Assembly: GCA_030430565.1 (NCBI GenBank)
Contig: JAUIKS010000003.1
Location: 372,001 to 436,000 of the forward strand
Origin: Polyangia bacterium
Lineage (GTDB): Bacteria; Myxococcota_A; Polyangia; Nannocystales; Nannocystaceae
Length of the DNA: 64,000 nt
Direction: 5' to 3'
Both the position numbers and the translations under genes were made by a program. The notes beneath the pieces are model-generated. The model worked only from the letters and a program-made list of their open reading frames with translations. It did no database searches and was not told where the DNA came from. Each line of letters opens with the position of its first letter. Positions within the stretch are counted from its first letter, which is position 1. Of this stretch, positions 1 through 10,452 are shown piece by piece.

Positions 1-1835
1 TCGCAGGGGACGCCGCGGTGGATCGGGTCGATGGCCGCGCAGTTGACGCCGCAGTTGTCGTTCGAGTTGACGACGATCTCGGATCGATCGTCATCATCGA
101 CGTCGGCGACGACCGCGTTCTCGTACCAGGTGCACGAGGTCCGGTAGGCCGAGTACAGCACCTCGCCGGTCAGGCCCTCGTACACGCGCGTGTAGCACTC
201 GTCGGCGTAGACCGCCTCGGCCTGGCCGTCACCTTCGAAGTCGAAGATCGACGAGCCCGTGGTCGCCGACGACGCGTCCTGCGAGGGCTGCGACCAGCGC
301 ACGTAGTTGCCGAGGCAGCCGGGCCCCGCCACCGCGCACTCGAGGTCGTAGACCGCGTAGTAGGTCCCGCCGGCGGTGGCGATCTCGGGGAAGCCGTCGT
401 TGTCAAAGTCGCCGATCGTCGCCGGCCCGCCGCTGTTGGTCGCGGCCGACATGATCAGCTGACCGTCGAGCGTCCACATCCGCACGAGGCTGCCGCCGAC
501 CGTGACGATCTCGGCGACGCCGTCGAGCACGGTCGGGTCGAACGACTGCGGGTCGACGCCCGCGGTGCCGAAGTCCGCGAACGCGTAGTGCCGGTTCGCG
601 GCCGCGCCGACATGGTCCATCACCCAGGTGTTATTCTGGCTGTCCCACTCGTAGACGGGGCCCGCGAGCAGCTCGACGCGGCCGTCGACGTCGAGGTCGC
701 CGAGCACGTTGACGACGCCCGGGCCGATCGACGGGCTCGCGCCGCTGATGATCTGCCCCGGGTTCAGGCGCTCGCCGGTCGCGCCGTTGAACACCCCAGA
801 GCCCGAGATGACCTCGGGCATGCCGTCGTTGTTGAGGTCGTGGATCGACGGGCCGTCCCAGCGCAGCTGCCCCGCGATGCCGGTGTCGGTCGCGACCCAG
901 AAGGTCTCGTACTGCTGCGCCTGCTCGTTCCACTTGAACGCGATCACGCCCGAGTTCGCGCGGTGCGTGACGATCTCCGGGATGCCGTCGCCGTCGAGAT
1001 CGCCCAGCGCCGGCGTGCTCGAGGCGATGATCGGGTTGTCGGGGTCGTGGATGGTCTCGAGCTGCCCGCAGGTCCGCCCCGAGAGGATGCGGATGACGCC
1101 GTAGTACGCGGGGTTGCTGCCCAGGGCCGCCTCCGCGCCGCCGTCGGTGAAGTTGTAGGAGACGATGATCAGCTCGGTCGAGCCGAACTCGCCGCCGCCC
1201 GCGTGCGGCAGGTCGGCGACCAGCGGGGTCGTCAGCACGTTGCGGTGGTTCGGCCACGGATCGCCGTCGGGCGGCGCGGTCCACTCGCACTGCACGTTGG
1301 CCTCGAACAGCCCGATCTCGATGCTGCCCTCGCAGGCCGGGTCGCTGCCGTCGTCTGGCCACGGGATGCAGACCCCGGGCGGGGCCTCGCCGTCGGGCAG
1401 GCAGCCCTCGGAGCAGCAGTAGGTGTCGCCCTGGCAGTCCGCGTTGGACTCGCAGCCGCCCTCCGGCGGGATGCACTCGCCGGCGACGCAGACGTCCGGC
1501 GCGCAGTCGTCGGAGCTCTGGCAGCCCCCGTCGGTCGTGTCGGTCGGGTCCACCGGATCGGTCGTCGACGCGGTGGTCTCGGTCGCGTCGGTCCCGCTCG
1601 TGGTGCCCATGGTCGCGCCCATGGTCCCCGAGGGGTTGCTGGTGGAGTCGGTCGCGCCGCCCATGGTCGTGCCGGCCGTCGCGGGCCCGGCCGTGGTGGT
1701 CTCGGTCTCGCCGACGGTCGCGGTGCCGCTGTCGGTGTCGCGCTCGTCGTCGCCGCAGGCCGCGAGCGTCACGGGCAGGCCGAGCGCGAGCGCGAGGGGC
1801 AGCGCGCGGGAGGAAGCGGTGAATTGATAAGTCAT
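1..1835 (-). CDS. FG-GAP/VCBS-repeat lipoprotein, 3' end outside window
   Basis: The gene reads leftward off the window edge, so only about 611 codons are visible. I start it at ATG 1835-1833, with GGAGG about 10 nt upstream. The N-terminus is a lipoprotein signal ending in LAAC, followed by GDDERD and a Thr/Gly/Ser linker of roughly 75 residues. A Cys-rich stretch follows (CQSSDDCAPDVC, then CCSEGC). At least six calcium-binding DxDxDGxxE motifs come next (DLDGDGIPEIV, DLNNDGMPEVI, DFDNDGFPEIA), typical of FG-GAP/VCBS beta-propellers. I infer an outer-membrane or surface lipoprotein; its ligand is unknown. The long plus-strand ORF over the same DNA is a shadow with Arg/Val/Ala-biased composition. 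Confidence 0.85.
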   Translation of the reverse strand, partial: MTYQFTASSRALPLALALGLPVTLAACGDDERDTDSGTATVGETETTTAGPATAGTTMGGATDSTSNPSGTMGATMGTTSGTDATETTASTTDPVDPTDTTDGGCQSSDDCAPDVCVAGECIPPEGGCESNADCQGDTYCCSEGCLPDGEAPPGVCIPWPDDGSDPACEGSIEIGLFEANVQCEWTAPPDGDPWPNHRNVLTTPLVADLPHAGGGEFGSTELIIVSYNFTDGGAEAALGSNPAYYGVIRILSGRTCGQLETIHDPDNPIIASSTPALGDLDGDGIPEIVTHRANSGVIAFKWNEQAQQYETFWVATDTGIAGQLRWDGPSIHDLNNDGMPEVISGSGVFNGATGERLNPGQIISGASPSIGPGVVNVLGDLDVDGRVELLAGPVYEWDSQNNTWVMDHVGAAANRHYAFADFGTAGVDPQSFDPTVLDGVAEIVTVGGSLVRMWTLDGQLIMSAATNSGGPATIGDFDNDGFPEIATAGGTYYAVYDLECAVAGPGCLGNYVRWSQPSQDASSATTGSSIFDFEGDGQAEAVYADECYTRVYEGLTGEVLYSAYRTSCTWYENAVVADVDDDDRSEIVVNSNDNCGVNCAAIDPIHRGVPC

Positions 1836-2005
1836 GTACGGGTGCCTCCGTGGAGCTCCGCTGGGAGCGATCCGGTTCGTAGCAGACCCCACTTTACAGC
1901 ACCGGCGGCGTCGCGACCCTCTTGTCCCGGCCGAGCGCGGGCGGCGCTGGGACGAATTGGTACATGTCCTTATGGATATGTGTCTATCTGCGCGCGCGGT
2001 CGCGA
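1836..2005. other. Intergenic region with near-match palindrome
   Basis: No gene is seen here. It lies between the start of the FG-GAP lipoprotein gene and the stop of the small zinc-ribbon gene, both leftward. It contains ACATGTCCTTATGGATATGT (1962-1981), a one-mismatch copy of the dispersed TGTC-N6-GACA palindrome and a close relative of the copy at 25111. Confidence 0.5.
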
Positions 2006-2317
2006 TCAGATCGTGATCCGTCGTTCGAAGCCACACTTCGGGCAGATGTCGCGATCGCGGTAGCGCAGCTCGCCGTCGCACGGCCGGTTCACGCACACGC
2101 CGTCGGGCACGTTCCGCGCGTATCGCCGTCGGTCAAGAAGCGCCGCCACGAGGACGTCCACCGCGATCAGGATGACCAGGCAGGCGAGCGTCGAGGGCGG
2201 GACGAGCAGCGCGACCCACAGCGCGCCGTAGCGCCAGCCGAGCGCCGTCGCGAGCGCGAGCGATGCGACGCAGACGAGCACGGCGCCGACGATCGTGCTC
2301 CTCCGGACCATGTGCAT
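2006..2317 (-). CDS. Small two-helix membrane protein with C-terminal zinc-ribbon-like motif
   Basis: This is a 103-residue protein starting at ATG 2317 (a second ATG lies at 2311). Residues 8-27 and about 33-62 are two hydrophobic segments. The short soluble tail has CVNRPCDGE and then ICPKCGF, a CxxxxC...CxxC arrangement that could bind zinc. I do not recognise a named family. It is divergent from the CNNM gene and they share a 130-bp gap that probably holds both promoters. Two membrane segments plus a zinc ribbon make it credible despite its size, but the function is unknown. Confidence 0.65.
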   Translation of the reverse strand: MHMVRRSTIVGAVLVCVASLALATALGWRYGALWVALLVPPSTLACLVILIAVDVLVAALLDRRRYARNVPDGVCVNRPCDGELRYRDRDICPKCGFERRITI

Positions 2318-2447
2318 GTCTGCGCGCTCGCCTCTGTCTAGGATAACAGGGGCGCGGCGCGGCAAATTCGACCGCGAACGCGCCCGCGCGCGCGGACTCA
2401 CGGCCCCGCGGCCGCGGCGGCGACGGTATCGTTTATGCTCCAGACAG

Positions 2448-3464
2448 ATGGTGACCCTGCTGATCGCCGTTTTTGTCGTGCTGGCGTCCTCCGCCCTCTG
2501 CTCGGGCTCGGAGGCGGCGCTGTTCTCGATCTCCATGGTCCAGGCGCGCGGGCAGGCGGCGAGCGGCAGCGCCGGCGGCAAGGCCGTGCTGCAGATCCGC
2601 GAGAACATGCAGCGCCCGATCGCGGCGATCGTGATCCTGAACAACGTCGCCAACATCGTCGGCAGCATCATCGTCGGCGGGCTGGCCGACGTCGCGCTCG
2701 GCAGCCGCTGGCTCGGCCTGTTCTCCGGGGTGCTCACCTTCATGGTCATCGTGTTCTCGGAGATCATCCCCAAGACCCTGGGCGAGCGCTACGCGACCAC
2801 GCTCGCGCCCTGGGTCGCGCGCCCGATCCTCGTCATCACGCGCCTGCTGACGCCGCTGATCCTGCTCGTCGAGTTCGTCACCCGCCCGATCGTCGGCAAG
2901 GGCGGCGCGAGCCTGACCGTCACCGAGCCCGAGATCCGGCTGCTCGCGCGCCTGGCCGCGAAGCAAGGCTCGATCGACAAGGAGGAGTCCGAGCTGATCA
3001 CGCGCGCGTTTCGGCTCGACGACAGCACCGCGCGCGAGATCATGACGCCGCGCGTCGCGTTGACGTGGATCCGCGGCGAGCAGACCCTCGCCGAGGTCCG
3101 CGCCGAGGTGATCGCCTCGCAGCACAGCCGGATCCTCGTGATGGGGGCGACCCGCGACGACGTGGTGGGCGTGGTGCTCAAGAGCGTGCTGCTGGCCGAG
3201 CTGCTCGAGGGCGACGAGCGGCGCGTGGTCCGGGAGCTGGCGACCGAGGTGCCGACCACGACCGAGGGCGAGACCGCCGACAAGCTGCTGCTGCGCTTCC
3301 GCGAGCTTCACCAGCACCTGTTCGTGGTCCAGGACGAGTTCGGCGGCGTCTCGGGGGTGGTCACGCTCGAGGACGTGCTCGAGCTGCTGACCGGCGAGAT
3401 CGTCGACGAGACCGATCAGGTCGAGGACATGCGCGCGGCCGCCCGCGCGCTGCGCTCGATCTAG
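2448..3464 (+). CDS. CNNM/CorC-type transporter-associated protein (DUF21 + CBS pair)
   Basis: The protein has 338 residues from ATG 2448 (MVTLLIAVFVVLASS). Upstream in-frame codons encode only an Arg-rich stretch and were rejected. Residues 1 to about 150 form the DUF21/CNNM membrane domain (SGSEAALFSIS; FSEIIPKTLGERYA). REIMTPR then introduces a CBS pair ending in DEFGGVSGVVTLEDVLELL. Family members are implicated in Mg2+/Co2+ efflux or regulation. The C-terminal CorC_HlyC domain seems absent, because the protein stops about 20 residues after the second CBS. It is probably monocistronic; the next gene starts 93 nt later. Confidence 0.88.
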   Translation: MVTLLIAVFVVLASSALCSGSEAALFSISMVQARGQAASGSAGGKAVLQIRENMQRPIAAIVILNNVANIVGSIIVGGLADVALGSRWLGLFSGVLTFMVIVFSEIIPKTLGERYATTLAPWVARPILVITRLLTPLILLVEFVTRPIVGKGGASLTVTEPEIRLLARLAAKQGSIDKEESELITRAFRLDDSTAREIMTPRVALTWIRGEQTLAEVRAEVIASQHSRILVMGATRDDVVGVVLKSVLLAELLEGDERRVVRELATEVPTTTEGETADKLLLRFRELHQHLFVVQDEFGGVSGVVTLEDVLELLTGEIVDETDQVEDMRAAARALRSI

Positions 3465-3557
3465 CTCGACGCGTCTCGTTTTGTAAAAATGTCTCTAGGG
3501 TCATATTGTTTCGTGGATCGCCGGCGCGCGCGATCGGGCCCGTAGTATCATCCGGGC

Positions 3558-4667
<1,110 letters not shown>

Positions 4668-4917
4668 GATCCGCGCGCTGGGGTGGGCGCCCACTTGACC
4701 GCTCGTCTGTTCGCATCGGTCATGTGAGCGACTCATCGAAGCTCAAGGGCCGCGCGCGAGGCAGGGATGCCGGCTGAGGACGGCGAGCGTGGCGCTCGTC
4801 CGCGTGAGTCGCTCAGGCGCTCGCCGCCCGGAAGCCGGAGGGTCCCCTGCCGTTAAGCAGCGGCCCGATGTTCGCGCTGCGTGGATGTTCGAAAGGTCAT
4901 GTATAGACGCATGGCTC
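4668..4917. other. Intergenic, no gene seen
   Basis: This 250-bp spacer lies between the tail-to-tail ends of the beta-helix lipoprotein and the ferritin-like gene. I see no convincing terminator hairpin, RNA gene or ORF with normal codon use. Confidence 0.5.
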
Positions 4918-5613
4918 CTACGCCAGCTCGACGCCGACCCGGGCGAAGCGCGGTCGGAAGTCGCGCTCGATCGCGCGCCGCCAGATCTCGCCGTAGCGCG
5001 GGTGCGGCAGCAGCCCCCAGGCGCGCTCGTCCTCGTTGACCGGCGCTTGCTGGAGCTCGGCCGTGTACAGCCGGCCGCGGGCCTCGAGGTAGGGCGGCAG
5101 CTCGCGGCGCGTCTGCTCGCGGAGCTCCTGCCCCATCGGGCTGGCCTCGAACAACCACTCGATCAGCGTCCAGCCGAAGTCCCGGTGCCGCACCTCGTCC
5201 ACCAGCACGCGGTCGAGGCAGGCGCGCGCGACGGGAACGCTGCAATCCTTCCGCATGGCCGAGAACAGCGGCACCGCGAGCGTCTCGCCGACGCAGAACG
5301 AGCGCACGCAGGCGCGCAGGACGTCGCGCTCGAGCGGCTCGTCGGCCGTACGGGGCAAGCGCAGGGTCTCGCGCGGCAGCTGGGGCGGCGTCGTCGAGCC
5401 GGCGGTGACCGCCGCGTGGTGGCTCATCTCGGCGTGCACGAGCTCGTCGTCGACGATCGCGAGGCCGGCGCGGATCAGGTCTGGGGACGCGCCGATCTGG
5501 ATCAACCAGAGCACCAGGTGCTGGGTGATCGCCGACGAGGTGTACTCGGCCTCGGTGCGGCGTCGCCACTCGACGCGCACGCGCTCGCTCGCGGGCTGCT
5601 GGGACGCGGTCAT
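4918..5613 (-). CDS. Ferritin-like/diiron-fold protein
   Basis: The protein has 231 residues from ATG 5613 (MTASQQPASERVRVEW). The leftward ORF extends further upstream, but that part has shadow-like composition. Two ExxH-type helices are visible: DDELVHAEMSHH (about residues 54-65) and VDEVRHRDFGW (about 137-147). This spacing suits a carboxylate-bridged diiron four-helix bundle of the ferritin-like superfamily. The C-terminal part (LPPYLEARGRLYTAEL, then WGLLPHPRYGEIW) looks like that of ferritin-like proteins of unknown role. It has no signal peptide and is predicted cytoplasmic. The substrate is unknown, and it sits alone between rightward genes. Confidence 0.7.
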   Translation of the reverse strand: MTASQQPASERVRVEWRRRTEAEYTSSAITQHLVLWLIQIGASPDLIRAGLAIVDDELVHAEMSHHAAVTAGSTTPPQLPRETLRLPRTADEPLERDVLRACVRSFCVGETLAVPLFSAMRKDCSVPVARACLDRVLVDEVRHRDFGWTLIEWLFEASPMGQELREQTRRELPPYLEARGRLYTAELQQAPVNEDERAWGLLPHPRYGEIWRRAIERDFRPRFARVGVELA

Positions 5614-5799
5614 GATCAAGCGACGAGTATCATGGCTCGCGGACGGCGGTCGCCCCGGTCGAGGCTCGTGATGGCGTCGCCGCAGATGATTCGCGGCGCG
5701 TGATGACGGCCGCTGTCGTCCGCGCGTCGGCGATCGGCGTCGCGCACCCAGGCAACGGACGGCCGAGGGGCCGACGCGCGCGTGTGTTACCGTCACGGC

Positions 5800-6564
5800 A
5801 TGGATTACGATGAAGCGCGTATAAAGACCCAAACGGCGCGACGCGGCGACCGGCTGCGAGGGCTCGCGGCGCCCTTCGTGGTCACCGTATCGCTCGGCGC
5901 TGGCGGCTGCATCGTCGTCAACCCGCCGCTCGGTACCGACAGCAGCGCGAGCGAGCCCGTCGCCACGACCGGAGGGACCGACGTGGACTCCTCGGGCACC
6001 GCGGGCACGACGGGCACGTCCGGCACGTCCGGCACCGAGGGCGGGACCGGGACCACCGCCGGCGGCTCGACCTCCCAGACGGAGGAGACCGTCAACCCGC
6101 CGGTCACCACCGGGACCACGGACGACGCGACCACGTCGAGCTCGACCTCTGGGTCGACCACGGGTGACACCTCGGACACCTCCGACACCGGGGGCAGCTT
6201 TGACCCCGACGACGACGGCGTGCAGCTGTGCGGCGGCGACTACCCGATGGACCCGGTCGACATCACGAGCGGCGTCATCAACGGCGACACGCTGACGCTG
6301 TCCGTCGCCTACGGCGGCGGCTGCGAGGAGCACGACTTCGGCCTGTGCTGGGACAGCCTGTTCCTCGAGTCAGAGCCGGTGCAGGTCAACCTCGCGCTCG
6401 CGCACGACGGCATGGGCGACGCCTGCGAGGCCTACATCATGGAGGACCTCGTCCTCGACCTGACGCCGCTCAAGCAGGCGTATCAGGACGCCTACCAGAC
6501 CGACACCGGCACGATCACGATCCACGTCGACGGCCTCGACGGGCCGATCACCTACAGCTTCTAG
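5800..6564 (+). CDS. Lipoprotein with Thr/Gly/Ser linker and NigD-like C-terminal domain
   Basis: The protein has 254 residues from ATG 5800; a GTG at 5782 is an alternative start. Near residue 37 the signal ends in LGAGGC. About 100 residues of low-complexity linker follow (TSGTSGTEGGTGTT type, acidic at the end). The C-terminal 110 residues form a compact domain with LTLSVAYGGGCEEHDFGLCW, NLALAHDGMGDACEAYI and TITIHVDGLDGPI. The order GGCExHxF...HD...D.CE recalls the beta-sandwich of Bacteroidetes NigD-like lipoproteins; this is an inference from pattern only. It is probably surface-exposed, with unknown function. Confidence 0.72.
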   Translation: MDYDEARIKTQTARRGDRLRGLAAPFVVTVSLGAGGCIVVNPPLGTDSSASEPVATTGGTDVDSSGTAGTTGTSGTSGTEGGTGTTAGGSTSQTEETVNPPVTTGTTDDATTSSSTSGSTTGDTSDTSDTGGSFDPDDDGVQLCGGDYPMDPVDITSGVINGDTLTLSVAYGGGCEEHDFGLCWDSLFLESEPVQVNLALAHDGMGDACEAYIMEDLVLDLTPLKQAYQDAYQTDTGTITIHVDGLDGPITYSF

Positions 6565-6652
6565 GCTGAGGGCGCGAGAGCGCGGGCGCGCGTCGGCGTT
6601 CGAGACCGCGGCTGTGGTATGAAGCAGCTGCGGAGGGCGTCGCGGTCGCGCC

Positions 6653-8215
6653 ATGGCGGGGGGCGAGCACAGCGGTAGAGATGGGGCGCTGAGCGCGACG
6701 CTTCGCCTGCTGCTCGCGCGCGGTCGTGATGCGGCGCTCGTCCTGGATCGCGCGCGCGTGATCGTCGACGCGAGCCCGCCCGCGCTCACGCTGCTGGGCC
6801 GCGAGCGCGCGCAGCTCGTCGGCCGCGGCGCGGACGAGCTGTTTGAAGAGGCTGGTGGTTTGGAGCGCGCGCTCGCGGGGATCGAGCGCGGCGAGCCCTG
6901 CCTCGATCGCGCCGCGCGACTGCGTCGCGGCGACGGCTCGGTGATCGCCTGCGAGCTCTCGGCGGCCCGCGAGCGCGACGCGGTCATCCTGCTCCTGCGC
7001 GCGCGCGCCGAGGGCGTGACGGCCCTGCGCGACGCGGGCCTGCTCGAGGCCATCATCCAGAACAGCTCCGCGGTCATCTACGTCAAGGATCTCGAGGGCC
7101 GGCTGCTGCTCGTCAACCGTCACTACGAGCGCGCGCTCGGCCTCGAGCGCGCGCAGGTCCTCGGCAGGACGGACAGCGAGTTCTTCCCGGCGGAGATCGC
7201 CGCCCAGCACCGCGAGCATGACCTCGAGGTCCTGTCGGAGAGCCGCGAGTGGGAGGAGCGCGCGCCCCACGAGGACGGGATCCACACGTACATCTCGGTG
7301 AAATTCCCGATCGTCGACGGCGGCGGGCGGGCCTACGCGGTCGGCGGGATCTCGACCGACATCACCGAGCGCAAGCGCGGCGAGGCGGCCCTGCGCGCGA
7401 GCGAGGCCCAGGCCCAGGCGGCGCTCGAGCGCCTCCGCACGACCCAGCAGCAGCTCGTCGAGTCCGAGAAGATGGCGGCGCTCGGCGGGCTCGTGGCCGG
7501 CGTCGCCCACGAGATCAACACGCCCATCGGCATCGGCATCACCGGCGCCTCGCTGCTCGAGCAGCGCACGCGCGAGCTCGCCGCGCAGCTCGAGGGCGGC
7601 GGGCTCAAGCGCAAGCAGCTGCGCCGCTACCTCGAGACGGCGACCGAGACGAGCGAGATGATCCTCGCCAACCTCCAGCGCGCGGGCGAGCTGATCCAGA
7701 GCTTTAAGCAGGTCGCGGTCGACCAGTCGAGCGAGGGGCGGCGGCGCTTCGAAGTCCACGCCTATCTACGGCGCGTGCTGATCAGCCTGCGTCCAGAGCT
7801 GCGCCGGCGGCCGGTGACCGCCCTGCTGACGGGCGCGCGCGGGCTGAAGATCGTGAACTACCCGGGCGCGCTCGCGCAGGTCGTGACGAACTTGGTGATG
7901 AACTCGCTGACGCACGCCTTCGCCCCGGGCGAGGCGGGGACGATCGAGATCACGCTCGCGGCGGTAGAGGGCTCGGACACGCTCGCGCTCGAGTTCGCCG
8001 ACGACGGCCGCGGGATCCCGCGCGAGAACCTCGCGAAGATCTTCGAGCCGTTCTTCACCACCCAGCGCGGGCGCGGCGGCACGGGCCTGGGGCTGCACCT
8101 CGTCTACAACCTCGTCACGCAGCGGATGGGCGGGACGATCCGCTGCGAGAGCGCGCCGGGGCAGGGGGCGCGCTTCTTCATCTCGCTGCCGTCGTCGTCG
8201 TCGTCGTCGTCGTAG
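6653..8215 (+). CDS. Soluble PAS-PAS sensor histidine kinase
   Basis: The protein has 520 residues and no membrane segment, so it is probably cytoplasmic. PAS 1 covers about residues 20-120. PAS 2 covers about 130-240 ([20 protein letters not shown]; ends [11 protein letters not shown]). A short coiled coil leads to the HisKA box [13 protein letters not shown] with phospho-acceptor His286. The HATPase_c domain has an N box around [12 protein letters not shown]1 DDGRGIP, F box FEPFFTT and G2 GTGLGLHLV. No receiver domain is attached and no response regulator lies beside it, so the partner is elsewhere. The protein ends in seven Ser residues encoded by a (TCG)7 tract that runs into the stop codon. 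Confidence 0.9.
   Translation: MAGGEHSGRDGALSATLRLLLARGRDAALVLDRARVIVDASPPALTLLGRERAQLVGRGADELFEEAGGLERALAGIERGEPCLDRAARLRRGDGSVIACELSAARERDAVILLLRARAEGVTALRDAGLLEAIIQNSSAVIYVKDLEGRLLLVNRHYERALGLERAQVLGRTDSEFFPAEIAAQHREHDLEVLSESREWEERAPHEDGIHTYISVKFPIVDGGGRAYAVGGISTDITERKRGEAALRASEAQAQAALERLRTTQQQLVESEKMAALGGLVAGVAHEINTPIGIGITGASLLEQRTRELAAQLEGGGLKRKQLRRYLETATETSEMILANLQRAGELIQSFKQVAVDQSSEGRRRFEVHAYLRRVLISLRPELRRRPVTALLTGARGLKIVNYPGALAQVVTNLVMNSLTHAFAPGEAGTIEITLAAVEGSDTLALEFADDGRGIPRENLAKIFEPFFTTQRGRGGTGLGLHLVYNLVTQRMGGTIRCESAPGQGARFFISLPSSSSSSS
8192..8212 (+). repeat. (TCG)7 microsatellite at 3' end of kinase gene
   Basis: Seven TCG units encode the last seven residues (all Ser) of the PAS kinase, directly before TAG. 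Length variation by slippage would change only the tail. Confidence 0.85.
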
Positions 8216-8307
8216 CGGAGGGCGCGGCCTGGGAGCGAGTTGCCCGTGGGGACAGCCTGGGGCGACGCGAGTAGACAGCGGCCGCGCGCGGGTGCGAGGC
8301 TTCGGGC

Positions 8308-8649
8308 GTGCGGACGCCCGAGCGGATCGCGTACGACGACAACCCGGAGGGGCTCGAGCGAGAGCTCGCGCCGGGCGGCGGCTTCGTCGCGGAGCACGAC
8401 GAGGCGGGTGTCGTCTCGGTGCGCGTCGCGGCGACGTGGGAGCTCGTCGCGCGCTTCCGGGCGCGCGGCCCCGCAGCGGCGCCGCTCCTGCGGCTCATGC
8501 ACCTGCCGACGCGCGAGGTCGTGATGCTGCGGCTGAGCGTCCACTATCCGCGCATCGAGCACCCCTACGCCATGGCCTTCGACGAGCGCGGCGCGTTGTG
8601 TGTCCTGTGCGCGGGGGGAGAGTTCTCGGTGTTTGAGCCGGCGCGGTAG
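8308..8649 (+). CDS. Small hypothetical protein
   Basis: The protein has 113 residues from GTG 8308. I see no signal, membrane segment or known motif. The C-terminal half (MLRLSVHYPRIEHPYAMAF, then GALCVLCAGGEFSVFEPAR) looks like a beta-rich propeller-blade fragment, so it could be either a small protein or a remnant. Codon composition follows the local GC3 pattern, which supports coding. It has no Shine-Dalgarno of note and no recognisable partner; the next gene starts 39 nt downstream. Confidence 0.5.
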   Translation: MRTPERIAYDDNPEGLERELAPGGGFVAEHDEAGVVSVRVAATWELVARFRARGPAAAPLLRLMHLPTREVVMLRLSVHYPRIEHPYAMAFDERGALCVLCAGGEFSVFEPAR

Positions 8650-8688
8650 CGGGGGCGTGATCGTGATATCGTCGGCCGCAGGAGCCGG

Positions 8689-10452
8689 ATGTATCTACAC
8701 ATGGACCCGCGAAGGAGACGCGCCGGGCTCGCGGCGCTGACGGCCGCGCTGCTGCTCGCCTCGGCGTGTTACCAGGGGCGCGATGAGACGAGCGCCGGCG
8801 AGCCGGGCACGACCGGCGACGCGCAGGAGGACGCCGCGAGCGCGGACCCGAGCGGCGCCGGCTCGGACGGCGGCGTCGGCGAGGACGACGGCGACAGCGG
8901 TGATCCGCCGAAGCAGTTTGAACCTGGCGCGCCGGTCATGCCGCGCCTGACCCAGACGCAGTACCGCAACAGCGTCGAGGCGCTGCTCGGCCCCGAGCTC
9001 CCGGCGCCGCCGCTGGAGCCCGACACCAACCCCTACCTGTTCTTTAATATCGGCGCCGCGAGCACGACCTTGTCGGAGCTCGGCACCCAGCAGTACGAGG
9101 AAGCGGCCGATCTGCTCAGCGGGCTCGTGTTCTCCGACCCCGCGCGCCGCGAGGCGCTGGTCGGCTGCGTCCCGGCGTCGCCGGTCGACGACTGCGCCTC
9201 GGACTTCGTCGCGGGCTTCGGTCGGCGCGCGTTCCGGCGCGCGCTCACGCCCACGGAGCAGGCGCGCTGGCTCGCGTTCGCCGAGGAGCTCGCCGAGGGC
9301 GACCCGTGGCAGGGCCTGCGCTACGTGGTCGCCGGCATGCTGCAGTCCCCGTACTTCCTCTACCGGGTCGAGCGCGGCGAGCCCGATCCCGACGAGCCCA
9401 CGCGGCGTCGCTACACCAGCTGGGAGATGGCGAGCCGGCTGTCGTTCTTGCTGTGGAACAGCGCGCCTGACGACGAGCTGCTCGACGCGGCCGAGGCCGG
9501 CGCGCTGCTCAGCAAAGCGGGCATCCGCGCGCAGGCCGAGCGGATGCTCGAGGACCCGCGCGCGCGCGTGGCCGTGCAGGGCTTCTTCGCCCAGTACCTC
9601 GACCTCGCGCGGCTCGACGGCGTCACCCGCGATCCCGAGCGCTACCCGCTCTACACGCCCGCGCTCATCACGGCGATGCGCACCGAGCTCGAGCTGCTGG
9701 TCGACGACTTCGTGCACCGCCGCGACGCCGACATTCGCGAGATCTTCAGCACGCGCCGCACCTTCGTCAACGATGAGCTCGCCGCGCTCTACGGAGTCGA
9801 GGCGATGGCCGAGGCCGCGGGCGCGAGCCCGGTCACCTTCGTGCCGGTCGAGCTGCCCGACGACGGCGTGCGCGCGGGCCTGCTGACGCTGGGCGCGTTC
9901 CTGACGATGAACGCCCACGAGACCTACAACTCGCCGACGGCGCGCGGCAAGTACCTGCGCGAGCGAGTGCTCTGCGAGATCATCCCGGCGCCGCCGGACG
10001 ATATCGACCTCGACCTCGACCCCGACGAGGAAGGCAGCGGCACGCTGCGCGACAAGCTCGAGGCCCACCGCGAGAACCCGGTGTGCGCGGCCTGTCATCA
10101 GTACATCGACCCGCCCGGCTTCTTGTTTGAGCACTTCGACTCGATCGGCGCGTACCGGACGCTCGACAACGGCCTGCCGATCGACTCGTCGGGCGATCTC
10201 GACGGCGTGCCCTTGGCCAACGCGCGCGAGCTCGCCGAGCTGCTCAAGCGTGACGAGCGGGTCGGCGCCTGCGTGGCCACCCAGCTGTTTCGCCACGCGA
10301 GCGGGCGGCGCGAGCAGTACACCGAGCAGCCCGGCCTCGACGCGATCGAGTCCGAGTTCGCGGCGTCGGGCTACCGCTTCAGCGCGCTCCTACTCGCGCT
10401 CGTCACCAGCGAGGCGTTCCGCACGGTCGCCGACGAGGAGGTCCTGCCGTGA
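8689..10452 (+). CDS. DUF1592/DUF1588/DUF1585 cytochrome-like lipoprotein
   Basis: The protein has 587 residues. AGGAG lies just before ATG 8689; ATG 8701 is an alternative start. The signal ends in LLASAC, followed by an acidic Gly/Asp/Ser linker. From about residue 80 it shows the planctomycete/myxobacterial order of DUF1587 (PRLTQTQYRNSVEALLG), DUF1595 (AFRRALTPTEQARWL), DUF1592 (YTSWEMASRLSFLLWNSAPD), DUF1588 (LGAFLTMNAHETYNSPTARG) and DUF1585 (C-terminal). A CAACH c-type haem motif sits in the DUF1588 region (PVCAACHQYIDPPG). The stop overlaps the next start by 4 nt, so the two are translationally coupled. A role in a surface redox complex is inferred; the substrate is unknown. Confidence 0.88.
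   Translation: MYLHMDPRRRRAGLAALTAALLLASACYQGRDETSAGEPGTTGDAQEDAASADPSGAGSDGGVGEDDGDSGDPPKQFEPGAPVMPRLTQTQYRNSVEALLGPELPAPPLEPDTNPYLFFNIGAASTTLSELGTQQYEEAADLLSGLVFSDPARREALVGCVPASPVDDCASDFVAGFGRRAFRRALTPTEQARWLAFAEELAEGDPWQGLRYVVAGMLQSPYFLYRVERGEPDPDEPTRRRYTSWEMASRLSFLLWNSAPDDELLDAAEAGALLSKAGIRAQAERMLEDPRARVAVQGFFAQYLDLARLDGVTRDPERYPLYTPALITAMRTELELLVDDFVHRRDADIREIFSTRRTFVNDELAALYGVEAMAEAAGASPVTFVPVELPDDGVRAGLLTLGAFLTMNAHETYNSPTARGKYLRERVLCEIIPAPPDDIDLDLDPDEEGSGTLRDKLEAHRENPVCAACHQYIDPPGFLFEHFDSIGAYRTLDNGLPIDSSGDLDGVPLANARELAELLKRDERVGACVATQLFRHASGRREQYTEQPGLDAIESEFAASGYRFSALLLALVTSEAFRTVADEEVLP

Noticed and set aside
18..2063. 681-codon rightward ORF
   Set aside because: It covers the antisense of the FG-GAP lipoprotein, which has a signal, lipobox and repeated calcium motifs. 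The ORF has none.
4894..4914. CATGTATAGACGCATG as another palindrome copy
   Set aside because: The half-sites are only CATG, which is self-complementary; it does not fit TGTC-N6-GACA.
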